Assembly: GCF_003967175.1 (NCBI RefSeq)
Contig: NZ_AP018553.1
Location: 124,001-188,000 of the forward strand
DNA: 64,000 nt
From: Sulfodiicoccus acidiphilus
GTDB lineage: Archaea; Thermoproteota; Thermoprotei_A; Sulfolobales; Sulfolobaceae
Direction: 5' to 3'
The notes beneath the pieces are model-generated. The model did no database searches and had not been told where the DNA came from. It saw only the letters and a program-made list of their open reading frames with translations. This document shows, one piece after another, positions 18,923 through 27,177 of the stretch (within the stretch, counting starts at the first letter, position 1; every line of letters starts with the position of its first letter). The position numbers and the translations under genes were made by a program.

Positions 18923-19141
18923 TTAGAGTTTGAAGGGAAATTTGACGTACTTCCCACCTTCGGTTAGGATTTCTAAAGTATGTTCTCCACGGGTGGGCAT
19001 GATGCCGGCGAGTGAAATCGGCGTGATCCTGTCTCCTCTAGGGATTAAGTTTGGAGAGAAGTCGTATACTGGTTTTCCATCCACGTTGATTGCTATTACC
19101 TTCTCGTCCTGTGGGAAATTAGTGCGAACTGCTACCTGCAT
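18923..19141 (-). CDS. Small hypothetical protein, 72 residues
   Basis: A compact beta-rich protein (AINVDGKPVYDFSPNLIP, then HTLEILTEGGKYVKFPF) with no Cys and no membrane segment. ATG 19141 has a TATA element (CTTAAAAAG) centred about 29 nt upstream, on the same DNA that serves the divergent gene at 19195. It ends 17 nt from the end of the aCPSF1 gene, convergent. I do not recognise a family, but the promoter and composition support a real gene. Confidence 0.65.
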   Translation of the reverse strand: MQVAVRTNFPQDEKVIAINVDGKPVYDFSPNLIPRGDRITPISLAGIMPTRGEHTLEILTEGGKYVKFPFKL

Positions 19142-19165
19142 CGTATATTATTTTACCCTTCTACC

Positions 19166-19174
19166 CTTTTTAAG
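19166..19174. promoter_or_regulatory. Shared bidirectional TATA element
   Basis: CTTTTTAAG reads as a TATA box toward GTG 19195 on the + strand and, as CTTAAAAAG, toward ATG 19141 on the - strand. Both start codons lie 25-29 nt from it, so one element may serve two leaderless divergent genes within a 53-nt gap. Confidence 0.45.
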
Positions 19175-19194
19175 AGAGGAGACCCTCTAATACC

Positions 19195-19800
19195 GTGGGC
19201 CTCATCATTTACCTATTGACGACGTTCCTAGTGTCTTTCCTGTCCAATGCTACCCCATTCTTCGGGGCTCCATACACATTGGTTACGGCCACCCTGTTAG
19301 CTGAAGCAGGAGTTAACCCGTTAAACTTCGTTTTATTCGTAACGGCGGCGGCGCTAGCAGCCTCTACATCAAAATTAGTGATGTATGTCTTAGGGGTTGC
19401 CCTTAAAAGACCTCTAACCAAAAGTAAAAATATTAGATTTATCTCCAAATTTGTTAATAAGAAGTCGTTTTATGTGACTCTATTCGTTTTATCCATAATT
19501 CCCTTTCTCCCCTTAGATGACTATGTCTTCATTGTAGGTGGGGCCTCCGACGCTAAGGTAGGTAGTATGCTGGCCGTATCTTCTCTCGGGAAACTGATTA
19601 AGACTGGAGCAGAAGTCACGGTGGAGCTGGAGGGATTGAGAGTAGCCGAAGGCTTGCTAAGGGGGTTTGGGCTATCTTACTTAGACTTAGGCCTCATAGG
19701 TACAATAGCATTCGTTGTGATCGGCTTAGCTATCGCGAAATTAGACTGGGAGAATATTTATCGAAAGGTGTTGACACAGAGCCATAGAGAGGGAGCATGA
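19195..19800 (+). CDS. DedA/SNARE-associated-like membrane protein
   Basis: A 201-residue polytopic protein with about five membrane segments, including the N-terminal IIYLLTTFLVSFLS, a helix with Ala-rich VTAAALAAST, and a C-terminal GLIGTIAFVVIGLAIA. The PFFGAPYTLVTATLLAEAG stretch and the SIIPFLPLDDYVFIVGGA stretch resemble the re-entrant loops of DedA-type proteins, which move lipid-linked substrates. The assignment rests on pattern only. GTG 19195 is leaderless by spacing to the TATA box; the stop abuts the Nudix gene. Confidence 0.65.
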   Translation: MGLIIYLLTTFLVSFLSNATPFFGAPYTLVTATLLAEAGVNPLNFVLFVTAAALAASTSKLVMYVLGVALKRPLTKSKNIRFISKFVNKKSFYVTLFVLSIIPFLPLDDYVFIVGGASDAKVGSMLAVSSLGKLIKTGAEVTVELEGLRVAEGLLRGFGLSYLDLGLIGTIAFVVIGLAIAKLDWENIYRKVLTQSHREGA

Positions 19801-20301
19801 GTGCGAGTGTTCAAGGGTCGTAAATTCGAAGTGCTTGTCGAGAGGAAGTCTCTACCAAATGGAGATGAGACGGAGATAGAGTTCATCCACCACCGGGGAT
19901 CTGCCGTAGTGGTGCCGATGCTGAGCTCTGAGGAGGTAGTGGTTATAAGGCAGTATAGACCAGTGGTAGGAAAGTGGCTTTACGAGTTTCCAGCTGGAAC
20001 TGTAGAGGAAGGAGAGTCTCCAGTGCAGACAGCTATCAGGGAGCTCAAGGAGGAAACCGGCTACAATGCGGAAGAACTTCAACAACTTATCGCCTTCTAT
20101 CCGTCGCCGGGGGTTAGTGACGAGTTAATGTACGTCTTTTTGGCAAGACGGTTAAGAGTGGGGGAATCCAAGCCAGAAAAACATGAGCTTATAGAGGTAA
20201 ATAAATTGAACATTAATGAACTCTACGGTATGCTCAATAGAGGCCTCCTTAACGATGCTAAAACAATCTTGGCACTGTTCCTACTTAGATCAAAGATGTG
20301 A
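19801..20301 (+). CDS. Nudix hydrolase, ADP-ribose pyrophosphatase-like
   Basis: A 166-residue protein with a complete Nudix box: GTVEEGESPVQTAIRELKEE then TGY, matching GX5EX7REUXEEXGU. YRPVVGKWLYEFPAGTVE upstream of the box is typical of ADP-ribose or nucleoside-diphosphate-sugar pyrophosphatases. It starts with GTG immediately after the stop of the membrane-protein gene, so it is co-transcribed with it. A housecleaning hydrolase is likely. Confidence 0.88.
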   Translation: MRVFKGRKFEVLVERKSLPNGDETEIEFIHHRGSAVVVPMLSSEEVVVIRQYRPVVGKWLYEFPAGTVEEGESPVQTAIRELKEETGYNAEELQQLIAFYPSPGVSDELMYVFLARRLRVGESKPEKHELIEVNKLNINELYGMLNRGLLNDAKTILALFLLRSKM

Positions 20302-20357
20302 CGAATGGCAGGTGTAGTTCATAGGACTAGAAAAACTTGATGAGACTATAAAGAGAT

Positions 20358-20825
20358 TTACAAAGTAACCTTGTATACATTCTCCTCTTTCCTCAGGAGC
20401 CCCGAGTACACCCCCCACTCTGTGAGGGTGACCTCTAGGTCATACATACCTGAGGGAGTGTCGAAAACTTTCACTCCTTTTCTTCTAAGCTCCTCTATGA
20501 GGGCCTCCAACGTAAAGGCCCCTAGACTAACTGCGGTGGCGAACGGTTCCACCTTTACTATAGAGTTCCTTATTATTTCTTTTCTATGCTTGAGACCAGC
20601 TCTTACGAACTCGAGCCCCTTGTCTGTCACAACTATGTCCCCCTCTCCTATTGTTATGAAGCCTAGCGAATCCGCAGAGTACACTATTGGCATAAGATCG
20701 TCGAGATCCACTTCCATCTCTTTCTCCAGTTGATAAAGATCCGTCTTTCCCCTAAAGGTATTGATAAGGACATAGAGGAGGCCTACAAGGTCGGCTATTC
20801 TCGAACTTGGGTGAATGACGTCCAT
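20358..20825 (-). CDS. AAA-associated C-terminal domain protein, stand-alone
   Basis: A 155-residue protein resembling the domain found at the C-terminus of some nitrate/taurine-type ABC ATPases: a winged-helix-like start (IADLVGLLYVLINTFRGKTDLYQLEKEM), a linker (ADSLGFITIGEGDIVVTDKG), then helical and strand segments ending in LTEWGVYSGLLRKEENVY. No ATPase or permease gene is adjacent, so here it probably acts alone, perhaps as a regulator. It is divergent from tsr3. Confidence 0.65.
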   Translation of the reverse strand: MDVIHPSSRIADLVGLLYVLINTFRGKTDLYQLEKEMEVDLDDLMPIVYSADSLGFITIGEGDIVVTDKGLEFVRAGLKHRKEIIRNSIVKVEPFATAVSLGAFTLEALIEELRRKGVKVFDTPSGMYDLEVTLTEWGVYSGLLRKEENVYKVTL

Positions 20826-20935
20826 GTTTCGCTGAGGCAGTTGTCACTCGTCCATATTCAATGTTTCCCTCAGATCCTCAATAAGTTATTTTTAGGTGCA
20901 GAGAGGAACATTGTTCAAATGTGAGTTCGTAATTG

Positions 20936-21430
20936 ATGAGGATACTCGTTTTGGACTTGGCGCAGGACGATCCTAAGAAGTGTACAGGAAAACGAATGAT
21001 CAGAATGGGTAGGGCAGAAAGAACACTTAGACCTAGAGGGCTGGTGTTGAATCCGATCTCCAATTTTGTCCTAGGGCCACAAGACAGATCCTCGTTTGAC
21101 ACAATTACTGTCATAGATTCGTCGTGGAATAAGAGCGATTCGGGGTTCTTCTCAAAGTTTTTCTCGAGCTCGAGGAGACTTCCGATCCTGTTAGCTGGAA
21201 ATCCGGTTAATTATGCCAAGCCCTACAAGCTCTCTTCTTTGGAAGCAACTGCGGCCGCTTTATTTATATTAGGGGAAAGAGAGCAGGCACTAGAAATTCT
21301 CACCTTGGTTAAGTGGGGACACACTTTCCTCGAATTGAACAATGAGCTCCTTGAACGTTACGCCTCCTCTAGTGACGTAGTAGAAGAGGAAAAACGAATT
21401 ATGATAGATGTATTCGGACTTGAAGTCTAG
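20936..21430 (+). CDS. tsr3: Tsr3, rRNA aminocarboxypropyltransferase
   Basis: A 164-residue SPOUT-like enzyme that transfers the 3-amino-3-carboxypropyl group of S-adenosylmethionine to a small-subunit rRNA nucleotide in ribosome maturation. Family features: DPKKCTGKRMIRMGRAE near the N-terminus, LVLNPISNFVLGPQD, PILLAGNPVNYAKPYKLSSL and EATAAALFILG. ATG 20936 follows an in-frame TTG at 20933; either may be used. Confidence 0.9.
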   Translation: MRILVLDLAQDDPKKCTGKRMIRMGRAERTLRPRGLVLNPISNFVLGPQDRSSFDTITVIDSSWNKSDSGFFSKFFSSSRRLPILLAGNPVNYAKPYKLSSLEATAAALFILGEREQALEILTLVKWGHTFLELNNELLERYASSSDVVEEEKRIMIDVFGLEV

Positions 21431-21748
21431 GAAGATTAAGACCCCAAGCCCTTCGAGACAATTTTGCGATGTTCGGTATATATTCTCTTAGTTCTCTTGG
21501 GCTTATCGATCTCGTGAGAAAACGGCTACCTTCTTCTCAATTATTCGAGAAGAGTACGATCCCACTTACGTGGACTACGCGTAAGTGGGGAAACCTCCAG
21601 ATATATACTTCTTAGAGTTATTAGAACACTTTCGAGTTTTAGCTCACGAGTGCTTGTACTAAATTAATAAGGGAAATTCTAGGGTTAGGTTCCATCCAGG
21701 GCGGTAAGAAGAGTCAGGATTCCTTTCTTAAACCTAAGTCTTAATAGC
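21431..21748. other. Intergenic region with a 10-bp stem-loop
   Basis: No gene seen. CCCACTTACG (21561-21570) and its exact complement (21580-21589) form a hairpin with a 9-nt loop, lying between the convergent tsr3 and MFS genes. It could aid termination or be a mobile-element relic. Confidence 0.5.
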
Positions 21749-23170
21749 TCAGGAACGTGTAGCTATCTCCAACTCCTCTTTTGAAGCTTCCTCCAAGTTT
21801 TTCAGTTTTGGCTCCTTTACCAATATAACCGTTAAGATCGCTCCAATCACGCTGACTATGGCTAGCATCTCCAGGATCCCCTTTACTCCTATAGACAGTA
21901 ATAGTTCTGGGAAAATGAATGTGGTTATAGCAGCTCCCAACTTCCCAGCTGCCGCAGATATCCCGTGACCCGTAGTTCTATATCTAACTGGAAACACCTC
22001 TGCTGGGATCACAAACGTAGTAGTGTTAGGTCCAAAGTCAATGAAGAAGTAGGAAAGTCCGTAGATTAGCATAGCCGCCCAAGAAGGAACTAAAAACCCC
22101 GTTATCTTCGAGCCACTTGTTAATGCCAGCGAGACCACCGCTGCGTAGAGTATGGCCATCATTAAGAATCCTTGGGTCTGTATAACTTTCCTGCCCAATC
22201 TATCCATTGCAGCCACTGCCGTAAAGTAACCGAAGAACCCAATTATGTAGGGAATTCCAGCATACAGAATGGCTTTCTCTAGAGTGGAGGCCGTACCCAG
22301 TATTGAGGAAACGATTACTCCACTATACGCTCCGGTGCCATACAGTGCCATGTCCAATATGAACCAAGTGGAGGCCGTTCCCACAAGAAGGAATCCGTAC
22401 TTTGATAGAAATTCCGTCAGGGAAACTTTTCGCGCTCTAACTGCACTACTCTGAAGCTGAGTTCCTAACACTGTAGCGGCCTTTTTAGCCTCTTCAGCAT
22501 CCCCTTTCACGAGTAGAGCATATCTAGGAGTTTCTGGAGTCTTCCTCCTCAAATATATTACGGTGGCCGCGGGGATCGCACCTACTCCTGCTATTACTCT
22601 CCAAGCTATAGAAGCTGGAAAAGCTATCACAGAGCCAACTCCTACTGCTATCGCAGCTAGAGTTCCTAGCCCTTGATTCGCGAAAACCAGGGCTATTAAC
22701 TTACCTCTATCTTTAGTATTTGAATATTCTGACATTATTGTTGCTGAAATTGGATAATCTCCTCCGATTCCTAAGCCCATTATTGACCTGAAGGCAATTA
22801 GATAGTAAATGTTAGGAGATAACGCCGATAGGACAGCACCAAGTACCATCAGGGAGGCCTCAACACCATATACTGCTTTCCTTCCCACTCTGTCTCCTAG
22901 GAAGCCAAAGATCAGTTGCCCTATGACAGCAGAAATGATTGATGAAGAGGCTAGGGCACCTGTTACAAATGTGTTATGCTCAATTATAAAACCTGGAATA
23001 CTATATGCTCCAAAAATGATTAATATTGCAGTTATATTGAACAGATCATATGCGTCGGTAAAGAAACCCATTCCGGCTGTGTACCATATTTTCAAGTGAT
23101 TGAACGATAGTTTTAATGAGTCGGCCCCTTCAAACGGACTTCTTCCCTGCTTTCCTCCGTTCTGCTCCAT
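21749..23170 (-). CDS. MFS transporter, phosphate/sugar symporter type
   Basis: A 473-residue protein with about 12 membrane helices. GMGFFTDAYDLFNITAILII near the N-terminus and FLGDRVGRKAVYG between helices 2 and 3 match the phosphate:H+ symporter and related sugar-porter branches of the major facilitator superfamily; LGIGGDYPISATIMSEY is the TM4-5 motif of the same group. The substrate cannot be fixed from sequence. The N-terminal tail is hydrophilic and faces the cytoplasm. Several TATA-like sequences lie upstream at 23.2 kb. Confidence 0.85.
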   Translation of the reverse strand: MEQNGGKQGRSPFEGADSLKLSFNHLKIWYTAGMGFFTDAYDLFNITAILIIFGAYSIPGFIIEHNTFVTGALASSSIISAVIGQLIFGFLGDRVGRKAVYGVEASLMVLGAVLSALSPNIYYLIAFRSIMGLGIGGDYPISATIMSEYSNTKDRGKLIALVFANQGLGTLAAIAVGVGSVIAFPASIAWRVIAGVGAIPAATVIYLRRKTPETPRYALLVKGDAEEAKKAATVLGTQLQSSAVRARKVSLTEFLSKYGFLLVGTASTWFILDMALYGTGAYSGVIVSSILGTASTLEKAILYAGIPYIIGFFGYFTAVAAMDRLGRKVIQTQGFLMMAILYAAVVSLALTSGSKITGFLVPSWAAMLIYGLSYFFIDFGPNTTTFVIPAEVFPVRYRTTGHGISAAAGKLGAAITTFIFPELLLSIGVKGILEMLAIVSVIGAILTVILVKEPKLKNLEEASKEELEIATRS

Positions 23171-23666
23171 CTCGTTCTCGAGAGAGCTGAAGATACGCCG
23201 GTTAAATAGATACCTTATAGAGAAGCAGTAAACTATATAGACTATATATGATAGCCTAGTTTTCCGAAAAGTTAGACGTCAAGGCGGAGTGGAATACGGA
23301 TTGAACTATTTAGTTCAACTAAGGTGTACCTCACTTATTCACTTATTTAGATTATGAAGGCTTCTAGGCCATTCACGAAGACACACACGTCAGCCGCGGA
23401 AGTTCCCCTAACCTCCTTACGAACCACACGGAAGGTTCGCGTAAGGTCGTTCCCCTCGACCTCTGTTCCCACAGTTCTAAGTGTGTAGCTCTATCTCCTC
23501 GAAGCCTCTTTCACTATTTACATAAAAATATTTTATAGTAATTATCTTATATGTGAAATCAAAATATCGTGTAATCGTTTCTGAAGCATATTCTGTATAG
23601 AACGTTCTATAAAATTATAGAATTCTTAAATCGTGTGATCATGGTACCCCAGAATCTATGAAGCTT
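23171..23666. other. AT-rich intergenic region, about 500 bp
   Basis: It holds the upstream region of the MFS gene, an imperfect hairpin near 23429-23461 (CCTTACGAACC with GGTTCGCGTAAGG), the 14-bp palindrome ATAGAACGTTCTAT at 23597-23610, and very AT-rich DNA at 23510-23640 downstream of the sulfocyanin gene. No gene seen. Confidence 0.5.
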
Positions 23667-24311
23667 TTAATTTACAATCACGTATGGAGCAGAAACGTTG
23701 GAAGACGCCACTACGACTATCCACATTCCACTTTCAGCGTGAGTATCTATTCCACAGCAGAGCCAATAGTATCCGGCCTGTATATCCTTGTATACTCCAT
23801 TTACAGACTGACCGTTCATTATACCAGAGTATTGATAGCTACTCATATTGGTCCCCAGCTGAAATAATATTTTGCCGTTTAGACCTATGTCAGCACTATT
23901 AGGTATAGGAGTGTTGTTCATCACTAGGTTCAGGTTATGAGGTAGAGATTGCTCGTTTACGAACGTGATGTTAAGATTGGCCCCCGTCGGGACATATATT
24001 ACCATTTTACCATCGCTTGTACCGTTTAGATTGAATGGTTGGGAGATATCTTCTGCTATCAGAGTAATATACACGGTATTCGTAGCCTTGGAGTAGGGCA
24101 AGGGAGTGCCAGGCACGGAGATTGTCAAGTTAGAGGATGGCGAACTGACGTTTTTTGCCGTTGTGTTAGAGTTAGTGGTGTTTTGCGGCTTCGGGGAAGG
24201 AATTGTGCCGCTTCCATGCATGTGTGAGACAATCAAGGCCCCACCAACTGCTGCCAGGACTACTACGACTACTATCGCGATTATGACGAAAGAGGAAAGT
24301 CCCTTAGACAT
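23667..24311 (-). CDS. Sulfocyanin-family blue copper protein
   Basis: A 214-residue, membrane-anchored, extracellular electron carrier. Residues about 7-29 form one membrane anchor (SFVIIAIVVVVVLAAVGG), followed by an Asn/Ser/Thr/Pro-rich linker and a cupredoxin domain from about residue 60. Copper ligands are recognisable: His in EQSLPHNLNL, Cys in YWLCCGIDTH, the His after it, and Met in AESGMW. Sulfocyanin passes electrons in terminal-oxidase supercomplexes of Sulfolobales. No oxidase genes are adjacent, so this is a separate copy. A second Cys beside the ligand Cys is notable. Confidence 0.9.
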   Translation of the reverse strand: MSKGLSSFVIIAIVVVVVLAAVGGALIVSHMHGSGTIPSPKPQNTTNSNTTAKNVSSPSSNLTISVPGTPLPYSKATNTVYITLIAEDISQPFNLNGTSDGKMVIYVPTGANLNITFVNEQSLPHNLNLVMNNTPIPNSADIGLNGKILFQLGTNMSSYQYSGIMNGQSVNGVYKDIQAGYYWLCCGIDTHAESGMWIVVVASSNVSAPYVIVN

Positions 24312-24396
24312 ACTACCCGCTCATTAACCTATTTAATAAAACTTTACCAATTTTTCTCCATGTAGAGTCTTCTCCCAGTCAGACGTGCTTGTCAAC

Positions 24397-25181
24397 TCAC
24401 CTTAAATTCCATGTATTCACTACCAATACGAGTGCGGTTGTCATTGAAATTACAAAACCGGACAGCATTAGAGGCCACATAGGAACGGCCAATGCCGCAT
24501 AAAGCATCCCTCCTAGGGCTGCCACACTGACCCCAAAGAAGCTAACCACTGATAGGGCGGAAAAGATCTTGTTGAGTGACGTCGAGACGAACATTAGTCC
24601 CAGCGAGGTAAAGAAGGCTAAGGCTCCTAGAACCACGTGGATGAAAAGGAGGGGAGGATACCCTCAAGCGAGCTTTGAATTGGAAACACGGAGATTCCTA
24701 ATATTCCTACTATTAAGATTAATAGGAAGACTCCAAGCGACAACGGAAATGCCAGTTGCCGAACCCGGAACCTCAAGGCGAAATGAACGAGCGAATAGAT
24801 GATTGTGGCAACTGCTGTGACGAAGCCTGCCAACATTACGAAGGTTAACTGGAGACTGAACTGTTGAAACGATAACCTTTCAATTAAGAAGAATATCCCC
24901 CCAATCCCAGCAGCCCCTACAGCACCAAGATTTAGAATAGAAGCTGCAAGGAGCTTCCTATCACCTATCGCTGAGGACAGTGCAGCGAAGAGTAATGATC
25001 CCACCGCAGACGCACCTCCCAGGGCCATGTGTGCATATATCATCGGACTGAGGTGTGAGCGCGGGGTTAAGTATGGCACGACGTATACCGTCGAGTATAC
25101 CCCTAAAAGTCCCACTAAAGCGTAAAGCGTCAACATCGCTCCTAATACTGTCCCTAAAAGTGTCCTGATGCTTGAGGCCAT
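24397..25181 (-). pseudogene. Polytopic membrane protein, one frameshift
   Basis: Two overlapping frames, 25181-24627 (184 residues, five membrane helices) and 24636-24397 (79 residues, three helices), read as one protein of about 260 residues if one base is restored in the C-run (G-run 24651-24654 on the + strand). ATG 25181 has a TATA box (TTTTTAAAAA) about 25 nt upstream. The helices (YAHMALGGASAVGSLLFAAL; FVMLAGFVTAVATIIYSLVHF) suggest an integral membrane protein of unknown function. It lies upstream of the sulfocyanin gene on the same strand, but an 85-nt gap separates them. Whether the break is real or a sequencing error is open. Confidence 0.65.
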
Positions 25182-25587
25182 GTAGTAGATTCGAGAGGCC
25201 AGTTTTTAAAAATTTAGCAAGACGAAACTTTGTTTCCGGATAGTCAGGTTTGGGAAACGCTCCTCACCTTTGCGGGAAACCGTCACCTCATCATCTATCG
25301 TAAAATCACTGCCGACAGCTTTTAACCTTTGGGAAACATAGTCGATCAAAAGCTATGGAGGTTTCCACATTTGACACAATTCACTCAAACCGTTTTAGAG
25401 ATCTTAGCTAAGGGGAAGAAATGGTAATTGTGGATGAGAGAATGGTCGTCAAATTAAATCAATTAAATCTAGGATATAAACTTAGCCTTTTCTTATTCGG
25501 GCGGCGTTCTCTAATTTACGACCCGAACCTTGTTCGAACCCGAGGTGTTTGGCTCTCAGGTTTTACCTTTCGAGGCGGACCTGTAAA
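25182..25587. other. Intergenic region, about 400 bp
   Basis: It carries the promoter for the minus-strand membrane protein at its left end. An open frame from ATG 25421 (about 57 codons) runs through it but has no family likeness or clear promoter; I do not call it. Nothing else seen. Confidence 0.4.
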
Positions 25588-26019
25588 ATGCTAAGTTGGA
25601 TAGTTGGAACCAAATTCTCCTCTTGGTCTGAAATGAGCGACATTTTCGCGGACTATAGAAACGCTGCAGTATATGTTGACAGTGAAGACATAATTCAGAT
25701 GATCAAGGTTGGAGAGTTCGATGATTTCTATACGCAATATTCCGTTCTTCTGAGTCCCTCTTATTTGAAGAGACTCCGCGTTAGATACTTGAAAATGATG
25801 ACCTACGCTGCTTTTCCTGTCTTCGACCAAGAAATATACGAATCGATGGTATATCTCCCCAAAGTTAAGGGGAGAGCATCGTATGGAAAAGTTGGTTTCG
25901 AGGGAGGATGGATAGTTTATCCTTGCGAGGGTTGTCAGGAGGCCCAGCGGTTACATTTGGAACTTCATCTTTCTGCGGAGAAGCAGTTGGAGATATTGAT
26001 GCTCCACCTTAGAAGGTAG
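25588..26019 (+). CDS. Hypothetical protein, 143 residues
   Basis: An ORF of normal composition, starting at ATG 25588 (the in-frame TTG upstream adds 13 residues with no support). It contains two Cys as PCEGCQEAQRL near the C-terminus and is otherwise rich in Tyr and charged residues (FDDFYTQYSVLLSPSYLKRL). No membrane helix or known motif. It stands alone between two long non-coding gaps. Function unknown. Confidence 0.5.
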   Translation: MLSWIVGTKFSSWSEMSDIFADYRNAAVYVDSEDIIQMIKVGEFDDFYTQYSVLLSPSYLKRLRVRYLKMMTYAAFPVFDQEIYESMVYLPKVKGRASYGKVGFEGGWIVYPCEGCQEAQRLHLELHLSAEKQLEILMLHLRR

Positions 26020-26601
26020 ATGTTCTGTTTTCCTCTATTTAGAGGACACTACGGGACTTCTCTATTAATCCTTGTTCACTCCGACTCAAGGAGACCCAGA
26101 GGACTTATGGCTAAGTATCTGCTATATGTTGTAGAAAGAGGTTTCTGATTCTCCTTAAATACTCTAATGGGGATGCAACTCTAGAGTTGCTGAAGGAACT
26201 GGTGAACCACTTCAGAAACTTCCCAGAGTAAGGAGGAAGATCGGTGATTCAGGTGCGGTTAGTAAAATGCCCTATTACAGGTTTTCCTACACTAGATGGG
26301 CACAAATTTGTGTGGGAGCTCGAATCCTTCACTATTATAGAAGTATTTTCGGGTTTCTAGTAGAAGATTTTCTACGAGGTTCCACTTCACATCTACTCCG
26401 TCTCGAAGTTGTAGAAGTGAGGGACAAGGTGCTAATCCTCTCATAACAGCATTGTGAATTTCTGAACGATCTATAACGGGGATTAGGCTTGTGGTCTAGA
26501 CTAAGTTCACGATTTCGATCGTCATGAGAATAAAGTGAGCTACCAAATGAGAGTGTTACCACAGGGGTAGTTTTTAGTCCAACCCACCCTAAACGATTCA
26601 G
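26020..26601. other. Intergenic region, about 580 bp
   Basis: No intact gene. It contains a short protein-like relic (26107-26231), the 16-bp palindrome GCAACTCTAGAGTTGC (26175-26190) inside it, and low-complexity sequence further right. The promoter for the CDP-alcohol transferase should lie at its right end, but I see no strong TATA box. Confidence 0.45.
26107..26231 (+). pseudogene. Possible degraded small ORF
   Basis: ATG 26107 opens MAKYLLYVVERGF and stops; a neighbouring frame then continues as LILLKYSNGDATLELLKELV and ends at 26231. The two parts look like one small helical protein of about 45 residues broken by a single-base shift. Weak evidence; no family recognised. Confidence 0.25.
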
Positions 26602-27174
26602 ATGTTTGAAAACCTTAGGGAAGCCACCAAAAGACTGGTTTCACCTGTTGCTAAAACTCTAGTGAAACTAGGATTAACTGCAAACCAAGTGACGTTGCTG
26701 GGCCTTGTATTCTCGTTTTTATATTTAGTACTGTTATATTTTAACTTTTATTTGATTGCAGTTGCTTTTTTAGTGTCCTCCGCTCTCATGGACGCCTTTG
26801 ACGGAGAAGTGGCCAGAATGAGGGGAACAAGCGGACCAGCGGGAGCTTTCATAGATTCCAATTTGGATAGGATCGAAGATCTTGTGTATCTCTTAGGCTT
26901 CCTCGTGTTAGGTTATCCGCCACTTGCGGTGTCGATAACCATAGGCTCAGCACTCATAACTTCCTATGTTAGAGCAAAAGCCGAGGCGTTAGGTCAAGTT
27001 ATGAGAGGGAGGGGAATAATTGAGAGGGGAGACAGACTATTATTCATTTTCCTTATATTAATAGTAGGATCATTTCAGAAAACTGTTGCCATTTATATTT
27101 TCTATGTTTTCACACTCCTATCCGCGATCACTGTAATACAAAGAATTTTTATCGGCTATAAGGCGATCAGGTAG
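26602..27174 (+). CDS. CDP-alcohol phosphatidyltransferase family protein
   Basis: A 190-residue membrane enzyme with the full family signature DGX2ARX8GX3DX3D, seen as DAFDGEVARMRG followed by GAFIDSNLD at about residues 62-91. About six membrane helices. In archaea this family transfers a polar head-group precursor such as inositol phosphate to CDP-archaeol; archaetidylinositol phosphate synthase is the likeliest role, but the head group cannot be read from sequence. It is the third lipid gene in the window. A small gene follows after 3 nt. Confidence 0.87.
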   Translation: MFENLREATKRLVSPVAKTLVKLGLTANQVTLLGLVFSFLYLVLLYFNFYLIAVAFLVSSALMDAFDGEVARMRGTSGPAGAFIDSNLDRIEDLVYLLGFLVLGYPPLAVSITIGSALITSYVRAKAEALGQVMRGRGIIERGDRLLFIFLILIVGSFQKTVAIYIFYVFTLLSAITVIQRIFIGYKAIR

Positions 27175-27177
27175 AGC

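Noticed and set aside
26335-26562. 75-codon minus-strand ORF before the CDP-alcohol transferase
   Set aside because: Ser/Arg-rich low-complexity translation with no start signal or neighbour; likely chance.
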